From positions 1-7,180 of the forward strand of contig JAGVHJ010000498.1 of assembly GCA_020056645.1 (NCBI GenBank): a DNA stretch of 7,180 nt. The letters are read 5' to 3'. Shown in pieces: positions 1-5,813 of the stretch. The notes beneath the pieces were generated by a model that was not told the DNA's origin, made no database searches, and saw nothing but the letters and a program-made list of their open reading frames with translations. The position numbers were made by a program, and so were the translations under genes. How positions within the stretch are numbered: the stretch's first letter is position 1; each line of letters starts with the position of its first letter. The DNA comes from Desulfobacterales bacterium. GTDB taxonomy: Bacteria; Desulfobacterota; Desulfobacteria; Desulfobacterales; JAHIVH01.

Positions 1-1846
1 CCTCCCCCCAGGGAAGGGCCGCCCCTTTCTGGGTTCTCGCCGCCGCCTCCCACTCGAATTCCGTGGGAAGGCGCTTCCCGATATAGGATGCGAACATGAG
101 CGCATCTTCAAGACTGATTTGAACCACCGGGTGTCCTTTTTTTGCGTGAAGGGAGCTACCCGGTCCAAAGGGCTGATGCCAGCAGGCGCCTGAAACCGTT
201 TCTTTATGATAGGTGGCCTGCCAGACGGATCGGGCCAGACCTGTTTTCTTATCGATGATTTTTTGATATCTGCCAAAATAGACGGTCCCGAAGCCCCTTT
301 TTTCTGCGGTTGTGATATATCCGGTCTTATTAACGAAAATTTCGAACAGGGCGTTCGTCACCGGGAATTTACCGAGATAGATGCCGGGCGTGAAAAAGGT
401 CTGTTCCGGAATTTCGATGTTTTTTGGGTTTTTAGCCCCAACCCGGTATTTGCCGGTAGGAACATGGAGATACTGGTTGTAAAATTTTTCCATGGCGCCC
501 AGGTAGCTTTCAAACTCTTCCGAAAGCCGTTTTTTGTCTTGAGCCTCCTTTTCCCCATCCATAGGAAAATCGGTTGTCTCATCGGAAACCGAAAGCCCCC
601 CCTCATCCTCAAGAACTTCGACCTCATCTTCCGCTACTTCCTCAATCTCCTCATCGTCGTCGAGTTCGACCACATCGATATTCTCTTCCTCGTCGAGAAC
701 GATGTCGTCGATCTCTTCATCCTCATCGATCAGCACCTCCTCAAGATCTTCTTCTTCGATTTCCTCTATTTCCTGATCCTCATCGATCTCGACTTCTTCG
801 ATATCCCCATCCTCATCCTCTATTTCCTCGATCTCCTCATCGTCGTCGAGTTCGACCACATCGATATCCTCCTCCTCGTCGAGAACGATGTCGTCGATCT
901 CTTCGTCCTGATCGATCAGCACCTCCTCAAGGTCTTCTTCTTCGATTTCCTCTATTTCCTGATCCTCATCGATCTCGACTTCTTCGATATCCTCATCCTC
1001 TATTTCCTCGATATCCTCATCGTCGTCGAGTTCGATCACATCGATATCCTCATCCTCGTCGAGAACGACGTCATCAATCTCTTCGTCCTGATCGATCAGC
1101 ACCTCCTCGAGCTCCTCTTCCGCTCCAATTTCCACAGTCTCGTCGTCTGATTCGCCTTCAGATTCTTCAACCTCCTCGATCAGGTCATCTTCCCCGACCA
1201 CGACCACCTCAATCTCTTCATTTTCATCGATCTCTATTTCCTCGACCTCCTCATCCGCTTCGATTTCAATGGTTTCCACATCTTCCGGCGGCAGAGGCTC
1301 TTCATCATTTAAAATGGAGTCGGAGAGGCGGGATAAGATTTTTTTGATCTTTTCGATGATGTCCTTTGTCTCGTCATCCTTGGAATCTTCATCGATCTCC
1401 TTGAGAAAATCGGTGATGACCTTCAAGACTTCGGAAATTTTATTCAGATCGATTTCACCGTCGGTTTTGATGGCGTTGGTGAAAGAGTGGAGAAGATTAC
1501 TTTTGGCCTGGTCCGACATTTCGAAAATATTCGAAGGGCCGATGATGATGCCCTCGGGATTCTGGTTGGAGTGGAACAGCTGATTAAAATCATGATTGAT
1601 CGAGGAGACGAGGCTGATCAGATTTCTTTTTTTCGACGCGATTTTGGCTGAATCAGTGGTGTCGATTTCCCACACATAACGGATCATGGCGTCGGAGGCT
1701 ATGCTGGTGAGCGTTTCGATGGCGGCGTCGGTTTCATAGTGGTTAAGAATGAACTGGACCAGGCGGCACTTGTAGGTACGGGGGTTTTTATACCCGAGAT
1801 TTATGACAGCCTGTCTGATACCTGGCAGCGTGATTGTGGAGGCCAC
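1..1846 (-). CDS. FGE-like (sulfatase-modifying factor fold) protein with hyperacidic repeat tract, C-terminus cut by the window edge
   Basis: The frame is open from a GTG at 1846 to the left edge, giving 615 residues plus one base. Residues 1-180 are a mixed, probably mostly helical region I do not recognise. Residues about 181-415 are dominated by Asp/Glu with regularly placed Ile/Val/Leu. Residues about 459-615 match the N-terminal half of the FGE/SUMF1 family: an opening VPTGKYRVGA, GKFPVTNALFEIFV (usual form: EVTN..F..F), GHPVVQISLEDAL, and the hallmark RLPTEFEWEAAAR (592-604) followed by PWGE. In this family some members oxidise a sulfatase cysteine to formylglycine, while others (PvdO, EgtB, diversity-generating retroelement targets, conflict-system proteins) use only the fold. 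The distal part with the catalytic cysteines lies outside the window, so activity is undecided. No signal peptide or membrane segment is visible. The GTG start is supported by GGAG six bases upstream, and the frame has a stop shortly before it. The fold assignment is firm; the cellular role is unknown. Confidence 0.9.
   Translation of the reverse strand, partial: MASTITLPGIRQAVINLGYKNPRTYKCRLVQFILNHYETDAAIETLTSIASDAMIRYVWEIDTTDSAKIASKKRNLISLVSSINHDFNQLFHSNQNPEGIIIGPSNIFEMSDQAKSNLLHSFTNAIKTDGEIDLNKISEVLKVITDFLKEIDEDSKDDETKDIIEKIKKILSRLSDSILNDEEPLPPEDVETIEIEADEEVEEIEIDENEEIEVVVVGEDDLIEEVEESEGESDDETVEIGAEEELEEVLIDQDEEIDDVVLDEDEDIDVIELDDDEDIEEIEDEDIEEVEIDEDQEIEEIEEEDLEEVLIDQDEEIDDIVLDEEEDIDVVELDDDEEIEEIEDEDGDIEEVEIDEDQEIEEIEEEDLEEVLIDEDEEIDDIVLDEEENIDVVELDDDEEIEEVAEDEVEVLEDEGGLSVSDETTDFPMDGEKEAQDKKRLSEEFESYLGAMEKFYNQYLHVPTGKYRVGAKNPKNIEIPEQTFFTPGIYLGKFPVTNALFEIFVNKTGYITTAEKRGFGTVYFGRYQKIIDKKTGLARSVWQATYHKETVSGACWHQPFGPGSSLHAKKGHPVVQISLEDALMFASYIGKRLPTEFEWEAAARTQKGAALPWGE
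632..1111 (-). repeat. In-frame tandem repeat (about 2.6 copies of 180/186 bp) encoding the acidic tract
   Basis: Reading on the minus strand, copy A spans 1111-932 (180 bp, 60 residues), copy B 931-746 (186 bp, 62 residues) and partial copy C starts at 745 and loses similarity near 632. Each copy opens with LEEVLID followed by D/Q, E-E-I-D-D and V/I-V-L-D-E. By eye A and B differ by seven substitutions and a six-base insertion (Gly-Asp) in B. C diverges slightly more and then ends in non-repeat acidic sequence. Synonymous sites are also conserved, which points to recent duplication or homogenisation rather than old divergence. Within a copy, shorter EIEEIE-type motifs recur. Copy number could change by slippage or recombination without breaking the frame. 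Confidence 0.9.
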
Positions 1847-1847
1847 G

Positions 1848-1904
1848 TCAATCTCCAGAAAAAAAATAGATAAAAAATGGGGTCCGTCTGACCTGATCCG
1901 TCAT
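1848..1904 (-). CDS. Candidate 18-codon leader/upstream ORF
   Basis: An ATG at 1904 opens a frame of 18 codons (MTDQVRRTPFFIYFFSGD) ending in TGA at 1850-1848. One base then separates the stop from the GTG of the FGE-like gene. An AGG lies five bases before the ATG (AGGTGGTT-ATG), and the Shine-Dalgarno GGAG of the downstream gene sits inside this frame near its end. This is the geometry of translational coupling, in which ribosomes finishing the short frame re-initiate at the GTG. The peptide has a short basic part and then an aromatic stretch; it has no run of one amino acid typical of attenuators. A frame this short may be chance. Confidence 0.35.
   Translation of the reverse strand: MTDQVRRTPFFIYFFSGD
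1853..1856 (-). promoter_or_regulatory. Shine-Dalgarno site that fixes the GTG start
   Basis: GGAG on the minus strand lies six bases upstream of GTG (1846-1844). No ATG is available in this frame between the upstream in-frame stop and residue 53, so this site is the main argument for the GTG start of the FGE-like protein. Confidence 0.65.
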
Positions 1905-1961
1905 AACCACCTAAAAAAAAGAGGAAAAAAGATCGGATAAATCCAGAATGCAATTGAGGGC

Positions 1962-1990
1962 ATTATAAATGAAAGTTTGCAAAAAGTAAA
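1962..1990 (-). promoter_or_regulatory. Candidate sigma-70 type promoter for the FGE-like gene
   Basis: On the minus strand TTTACT (1990-1985) is followed by 17 bases and a perfect TATAAT (1967-1962). The predicted transcript starts near 1955, leaving a leader of about 110 bases that includes the short upstream ORF. The -10 is a full match and the -35 matches four of six positions. The call rests on sequence match only. Confidence 0.5.
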
Positions 1991-1994
1991 TTTT

Positions 1995-2012
1995 GTGTTA
2001 AGTATTTAACAC
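1995..2012. promoter_or_regulatory. Inverted repeat GTGTTAA-N4-TTAACAC, possible operator
   Basis: Two perfect 7-base arms surround a 4-base centre (GTAT), giving an 18-base dyad of the size bound by a dimeric helix-turn-helix regulator. It ends four bases upstream of the -35 of the leftward promoter, where an activator or a repressor serving both directions could sit. There is no following T-run, so it is not a terminator. No regulator gene in the window is an obvious partner. Confidence 0.45.
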
Positions 2013-2068
2013 TTATATGAAAAATAATCCAATTCGATCCAATGAATCCTGAGCCCTTTTTTTTCCCC

Positions 2069-2091
2069 CCTGCATTCATATCACATGCAGG
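2069..2091. promoter_or_regulatory. Inverted repeat CCTGCAT-N9-ATGCAGG
   Basis: Perfect 7-base arms (2069-2075 and 2085-2091) flank nine bases. It lies 73 bases before the TTG start of the 90-residue gene, directly after a T8C6 pyrimidine run. It could be a regulator site or a weak hairpin in the 5' leader. There is no T-run after it. Confidence 0.3.
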
Positions 2092-2164
2092 CGGTGTAAA
2101 TACAAGTAAGTCTAATTGAAGGAACGATTTCTGACCATTGAAAAAGGCCCTTTAGGACAAATCT

Positions 2165-2437
2165 TTGAAGATCACAGATGAAGAAATCATAAAAGCGGGT
2201 GAAAAAGAGTTGATCGACACCATTACCGGTGACCTGAACTGGGATTCGATCGAACAAATCATCAGAAAGAAGCACCATATAGCATTGGAAGATGATATTG
2301 AGTACCAGAATGGCAATATTATCGTCCATAATAAACAGATCGCCTACAAGTTGGAGTTTAAAATCCGTGTGTCACTATCGGTTGTTTTCAACAGAGAAGG
2401 CGAGTGCATCGACATTGACGCCTCTGGGCATAGCTGA
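2165..2437 (+). CDS. Small orphan protein, 90 residues
   Basis: I do not recognise this protein. The start is TTG: an in-frame TAG lies four codons upstream (2153-2155), no ATG, GTG or other methionine occurs in the usable 5' part, and AGGA (2154-2157) is seven bases before it. Residues 1-40 look helical and charged and include a GDLNWDSIEQII segment. Residues about 48-84 look like alternating beta strands (GNIIVHNKQIAYKLEF, then IRVSLSVVFNREGECIDID). This helix-then-sheet layout suggests a compact cytoplasmic domain. There is no signal peptide, membrane segment or metal motif. It precedes the 543-residue zinc-ribbon gene by 52 bases on the same strand, so co-transcription is likely. The codon pattern and ribosome site make it a real gene; its function is unknown. 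Confidence 0.75.
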   Translation: MKITDEEIIKAGEKELIDTITGDLNWDSIEQIIRKKHHIALEDDIEYQNGNIIVHNKQIAYKLEFKIRVSLSVVFNREGECIDIDASGHS

Positions 2438-2489
2438 TGCTTAGAATGGCGCCATAACTCTAAATGACACCTTCCAGGGACATCAAACC

Positions 2490-4121
2490 ATGAGTGAAGA
2501 AGCCACCTCCAGCCCCATGCCGGAAAATGAAAAGAACGAGAACGCGCCAGGGAGTGAACAAGAAAAAAACTCCCCTAAAGAACACCATGTGGTTTTGGCC
2601 GAATATCAAAAGGTCCGGGCCCAGTTTGATCATGTTCTAAACAGGCATATTCTGCGGCTCATCGAGATCGATACCGAATCCCGGTTGAAGTTCGATACGT
2701 TGACTGTCTCCTGTCTAGTGCTGCTGGTGGAACGGGACCGGGAAATTAAGAATTTTCCCAATTCGCCGCCCGAACGGTATGTCCGGGAGACTTTTTTCAA
2801 TGATTTAAGCGATATCGGCCTTGAGATTGACGACGATCTTATGGCGGCTTTTGAGACCCTCGTAAAACTGGGTTACGTGGGAATTGATGCGAACGAACGC
2901 TACAGCGCGTTGATTTCCACCTTGGCCTTGGTGAAATTCATCGACAATATTTTTTCAGGGATGCCGGGGTTGAACCTGATCGCCTACATCATTCAATGTA
3001 TCGATGAGATCCTTGGAGGGAGAAAAGAGCTCAAGGAGAATCTGGCCAATTTCGAGCAAATCCTGGTTTCCAGGGGTGTTGCCATTTCAAAGCAGAATCT
3101 CAGGGAAGAGGAAAAAGAATCGATCAAGAAGACCGCGACGACATTCAGGGTCAGCAAGGAGTCCTTGGCGGCGGCGGAAAAGCTGAAAAGGGTCAATGTG
3201 CAGAAGCTGGCAAGCCTGAGGACGCTTGCTGTCAGAAGTTCTGATTCAAAGGCTGGGAGCGTGGCCTCCCGGATCAAGGATGTTTTTCCCAGAAGAGGAG
3301 GCGGGGGCGATTCCGGATCACCCGAGTCTGTTCCAGATCGGGATGGCGCATCGGTTGCACGGGAGATAGAGGAAAAAGAAGAAGCGATCAGAAAACGAGA
3401 AGAGGCCCTTAGAAAAGCCGAAGAGGCCGCCCTTGAACTTGAACGGAAAAAACAGGAGATTGCTGAAAAAGAAAAAGCCATCAAAGACGCGGAATTTGCA
3501 GCCAGGGAAGCGGAATTAGCCCTGAAAGAGGCGGAGTTGAAAGCCGCGCAGATGGCGGCGAAAGAGATGGAGATGGCCAAGCGCGAGCGGGAACTGGCTG
3601 AAAAAGAGGCTGAATTCATAGCATTAAAGGAAAAAGAGAGTGCGGCCTCCGCCCAGATGAACGAATCTGACGGGATTGGGGAAGAAGAGGATGATGATGA
3701 TGATGATGCGGACGAGACGGATGAGCCAGAAGAAGGAGGCGAACTGAGCATCGAAGAAAAAATTGCGGCGTTCGAGGCGGAACTCGCCATGCCGTGTCCC
3801 GTTTGCAGCATCGGGAAAATCGTCTCTGAACAAACCGATAAGGGGAAAAATTACTTCGTCTGCACAAACCCGTCATGCAAATTTGTGAGCTGGGCTAAAC
3901 CCTATCATTTTTCTTGCCCACTATGCAAAAATCCCTACCTGATTGAGATGATCGGCCCCGATGGCGTCCCTGGGCTCAAGTGCCCCCGAGCCGCCTGCCT
4001 GTTTACCCAGAGAGGCCTTTTTGATCCCCAGGCGTCCCTTGGTGCGCCATCACAGAGCCTGGCGGCTGGAGAGGGCGCTCCCAAGAAGAAAAAACGGATT
4101 ATCCGGCGGAAAAAACAGTAA
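2490..4121 (+). CDS. Coiled-coil protein with tandem topoisomerase-type zinc ribbons
   Basis: 543 residues starting at an ATG with AGGGA nine bases upstream. Residues 1-35 are polar and low in complexity. Residues 36-195 are a mainly helical domain; the part around 105-140 (DDDLMAAFETLVKLGYV, then a short turn) resembles a winged-helix, which is only an inference. Residues 200-250 are basic and helical, 265-285 a Gly/Ser/Pro linker, and about 290-385 an Ala/Glu/Lys-rich coiled coil. An acidic stretch follows with six aspartates at 401-406. Two zinc ribbons come next: C436/C439 with C458/C463, and C476/C479 with C498/C503, both CPxC...Cx4C as in the C-terminal ribbons of topoisomerase I (zf-C4_Topoisom). 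The tail (532-543) is Lys/Arg-rich. The topoisomerase catalytic domains are absent, so this is not a topoisomerase. The ribbons and tail suggest nucleic-acid contact. No precise function can be given. Confidence 0.9.
   Translation: MSEEATSSPMPENEKNENAPGSEQEKNSPKEHHVVLAEYQKVRAQFDHVLNRHILRLIEIDTESRLKFDTLTVSCLVLLVERDREIKNFPNSPPERYVRETFFNDLSDIGLEIDDDLMAAFETLVKLGYVGIDANERYSALISTLALVKFIDNIFSGMPGLNLIAYIIQCIDEILGGRKELKENLANFEQILVSRGVAISKQNLREEEKESIKKTATTFRVSKESLAAAEKLKRVNVQKLASLRTLAVRSSDSKAGSVASRIKDVFPRRGGGGDSGSPESVPDRDGASVAREIEEKEEAIRKREEALRKAEEAALELERKKQEIAEKEKAIKDAEFAAREAELALKEAELKAAQMAAKEMEMAKRERELAEKEAEFIALKEKESAASAQMNESDGIGEEEDDDDDDADETDEPEEGGELSIEEKIAAFEAELAMPCPVCSIGKIVSEQTDKGKNYFVCTNPSCKFVSWAKPYHFSCPLCKNPYLIEMIGPDGVPGLKCPRAACLFTQRGLFDPQASLGAPSQSLAAGEGAPKKKKRIIRRKKQ
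3690..3707 (+). repeat. (GAT)6 trinucleotide run
   Basis: Six identical GAT codons encode the aspartate run at residues 401-406 of the zinc-ribbon protein. Use of one codon for the whole run marks it as a simple-sequence repeat. Length changes would keep the frame and only lengthen or shorten the acidic linker between coiled coil and zinc ribbons. Confidence 0.85.
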
Positions 4122-4129
4122 CCCATCTG

Positions 4130-4534
4130 TCAGGTTGGGTCGAGTACGTGTTTATCGAGGACAAAACAGGTAAACTCTCCGGTAAAGACCGTTTCATCAC
4201 CACGAGAGACCGTCACCGTCACCATCTTTTTTTTTCCTATATCTTGAGTCTCTTTCGCATCGGCGATTAACTCATCGTGAACCCGGACCGGTTTCAGGAA
4301 TTTCACGGTGGAAGCTCCTAAAACCACATGGGGATGGTTCACGGCGATCATGGCCGCGTAATCGGCCAATCCAAATAGAAACCCGCCGTGAATCAGCCCG
4401 GTTTCGTCCGCCGCCATCTCAGGGGTGGGGATTAGCTTGACCCGGCTCTTTCCGGATTTCACGAATTGGGGGGAGCCGCACAGGTTCGTGTCGATACCCT
4501 GGTGAGTGAGAATCGGATCGGATGGTTCTTTCAT
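4130..4534 (-). CDS. PaaI-like hotdog-fold thioesterase
   Basis: A 134-residue single-domain hotdog protein (4HBT/PaaI-like), the usual length for the family. The signature is GLIHGGFLFGLADYA (46-60): HGG at 49-51 is followed by the central helix with Asp58, which aligns with the catalytic acid of PaaI-type acyl-CoA thioesterases. The following strands, VVLGASTVKFLKPV (70-83) and a Val/Thr-rich MVTVTVS (104-110), then VFTGEFTCFV (116-125), are typical. The family hydrolyses acyl-CoA thioesters in the cytoplasm as homo-oligomers; the substrate here cannot be read from sequence. FapR-like sensors share the fold but carry an extra DNA-binding domain that is missing here. AGGAG lies only three bases before the ATG. 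The gene starts 23 bases after the kinase stop, so it is probably the last gene of the operon. Its stop is eight bases from that of the convergent zinc-ribbon gene. Confidence 0.85.
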   Translation of the reverse strand: MKEPSDPILTHQGIDTNLCGSPQFVKSGKSRVKLIPTPEMAADETGLIHGGFLFGLADYAAMIAVNHPHVVLGASTVKFLKPVRVHDELIADAKETQDIGKKKMVTVTVSRGDETVFTGEFTCFVLDKHVLDPT

Positions 4535-4557
4535 AGTCTCCTGCCGTTTGGTTTATT

Positions 4558-5775
4558 TCATTTGATATTGAATTTAAAGGTGCTGCCGCTGCGCCCGTCA
4601 CTTTCGACAAAGATATGTCCCTTATGCGCGTCAACGGCCAGCTTGCAGAAGGCGAGGCCCAGGCCTGTTGAATACATGATGGCGTTGGACCGGTTTTTCG
4701 CCTGAACATATTTATCGAAAATGGATGCTTGATACTCAGGCAGAATCCCCGGGCCGTTGTCTTTGATAAAAAAAGTGATTTTGCCGGTATCATCGGGGTG
4801 GTGCCCGATTGAGATCTCTCCGCCTGAGGGTGAATAATCGATGGCGTTGATGATCAGATTCTGAAGCACCCGTAAAAGAAGCGACCGGTCGCCGTCGATG
4901 GTCTGATGACTGGCATCGGGAAGCGCGGTCTTAAAAGAGACGTTTTTGATTTTTGCGAATGCGGGCAGTTTTGAGATCGCTTCTTGGATCAAATCCGCCG
5001 GATTCAATTTCTCATTGATCAGTTCGAGGGTTCCCTCTTCGAGCCTGGCGATATCCAGAAGATCGGATATCATTCGAAAGAGGGTGTCGCATCCTGATTG
5101 GGCCGAGGTCACATACTCCATGTTCTCTTCGGAGGCCGTATAGGTCAGAATATCCAGATTGGCGACCACCTCAGAAATGGGGCCTTTTAAATCATGGATC
5201 AGCATATGAAAGAGATCTGACCGGAGTTTTTCCAGCTTTTTGAGCTGTAGGTTTTTTCTCCGGAGGGAGCGGCGGTGTTCCTTGAGGTTTTCCGCAAGCC
5301 GGTGGGTCTCTATGGTGCTGATAAAATAGCCTGACATATCTAACAACAACGTCTGCTCATGCTCCGAGAAGGCGTCCTCCCCGATCTTGTCGGTGAGGCT
5401 GATCACGCCGATTACTTTTTTTTCGCTGAAAACGGGCACGATATAATAGGCCTCTTTCTGATATCGATCCGGATTTTCCTGATTAATCCGCTTTTTAAAC
5501 TGACTGTAGAGGGGTATTTTAGTTTTTACGACCCGTGCGGAAGGGGAATCGGAATCAAGGGGTTGCTTGAAGCCGATAATAGCCGGATTGGTCGATGCGA
5601 CAACCTCGAGTCTTTTCCCCCCTTTGATAATCATGATAGACCCTTTGCCCGTATTCATGCTTTTTACGATGAAGGCCAGAATCTGGTTCATTTTTTCATT
5701 GGAATTGAGTGCAGGGTTGTTTGAGATCCGTGAGATTTCAATAATCGCGTTGAGGATGTTTTCATTGCTTGGCAT
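4558..5775 (-). CDS. Cytoplasmic GAF-domain sensor histidine kinase
   Basis: 405 residues. Residues about 25-160 form a GAF-type sensor (GSIMII, YYIVPVFSEKKVIGVISL, then FSEHEQTLLLDMSGYF). A basic coiled-coil linker (160-187) leads to HisKA with phospho-acceptor His194 in FHMLIHDLKGPIS. The HATPase_c domain has an N-box (LLRVLQNLIINAIDYSP, 300-316, with Asn306 and Asn310), G1 box DNGPGI (339-344), F box IFDKYVQ and G2 box STGLGLAFCK (369-378), and ends in GSTFKFNI. All catalytic boxes look intact. No membrane helix is present, so it senses an internal signal or partner. The ligand is unknown. It starts 38 bases after the response regulator stop and is probably its kinase. The ribosome site is weak (GAGACGGG), and the spacer is unusual in carrying C7, A8 and A7 runs on the coding strand. 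It has no receiver domain of its own, so phosphotransfer to the neighbouring REC protein is the natural reading. Confidence 0.95.
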   Translation of the reverse strand: MPSNENILNAIIEISRISNNPALNSNEKMNQILAFIVKSMNTGKGSIMIIKGGKRLEVVASTNPAIIGFKQPLDSDSPSARVVKTKIPLYSQFKKRINQENPDRYQKEAYYIVPVFSEKKVIGVISLTDKIGEDAFSEHEQTLLLDMSGYFISTIETHRLAENLKEHRRSLRRKNLQLKKLEKLRSDLFHMLIHDLKGPISEVVANLDILTYTASEENMEYVTSAQSGCDTLFRMISDLLDIARLEEGTLELINEKLNPADLIQEAISKLPAFAKIKNVSFKTALPDASHQTIDGDRSLLLRVLQNLIINAIDYSPSGGEISIGHHPDDTGKITFFIKDNGPGILPEYQASIFDKYVQAKNRSNAIMYSTGLGLAFCKLAVDAHKGHIFVESDGRSGSTFKFNIK

Positions 5776-5813
5776 ATACCCGTCTCTTTTTTTAAATTTT
5801 TTTTGGGGGGGAA
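5776..5813 (-). other. Homopolymer-rich spacer between response regulator and kinase
   Basis: On the coding strand this 38-base gap reads C7 (5811-5805), A8 (5804-5797), TTT, A7 (5793-5787) and then GAGACGGGTAT before the kinase ATG. It has no hairpin, so it does not separate the genes transcriptionally. The runs sit just before the kinase ribosome site, where length changes could alter leader structure or spacing; this is inference only. Confidence 0.5.

Larger units (their letters stand above)
1847..2164. other. Divergent AT-rich intergenic region
   Basis: This 318-base stretch separates the leftward FGE-like gene from the rightward 90-residue gene. It holds the candidate 18-codon leader, a good minus-strand promoter (1962-1990), an inverted repeat touching its upstream side (1995-2012), a pyrimidine run of T8C6 (2057-2070) and a second inverted repeat (2069-2091). 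I found no convincing plus-strand promoter. The best pieces, TTGTGT at 1993 and TATATG at 2014, are only 15 bases apart. No conserved RNA or longer gene is visible. Confidence 0.7.

Noticed and set aside
206..1150. Long plus-strand open frame of 314 codons rich in Leu/Ile/Phe/Asp
   Set aside because: It is the exact complement of the acidic repeat. The minus strand encodes a continuous FGE-like protein with recognisable motifs, and this frame only reflects GAT/GAG/ATC codons read backwards.
574..1347. Plus-strand open frame of 257 codons rich in Arg/Pro/His
   Set aside because: Same cause: a second antisense frame over the acidic repeat, with low-complexity composition and no convincing ribosome site.
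1..1846. Naming the FGE-like gene as a sulfatase-modifying enzyme
   Set aside because: The catalytic cysteine region is outside the window and no sulfatase gene is visible, so only the fold can be claimed.
2993..3811. Minus-strand open frame of 272 codons rich in Ser/Ala
   Set aside because: It lies opposite the coiled coil of the zinc-ribbon gene. GAA/GCG/GAG codons read in reverse give Ser/Ala/Phe-rich frames without stops.
3616..3876. Minus-strand frames with a poly-His or poly-Ile run
   Set aside because: The runs are the (GAT)6 repeat read in antisense, inside a well-supported plus-strand gene.
2490..4121. Calling the zinc-ribbon protein a DNA topoisomerase I
   Set aside because: Only the zinc-ribbon type is shared. 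The Toprim and catalytic tyrosine domains are absent and the protein is mostly coiled coil.
4121..4140. ACCCA...TGGGT inverted repeat between the convergent stops as a bidirectional terminator
   Set aside because: Only five bases per arm with a 10-base loop and no T-run on either strand.
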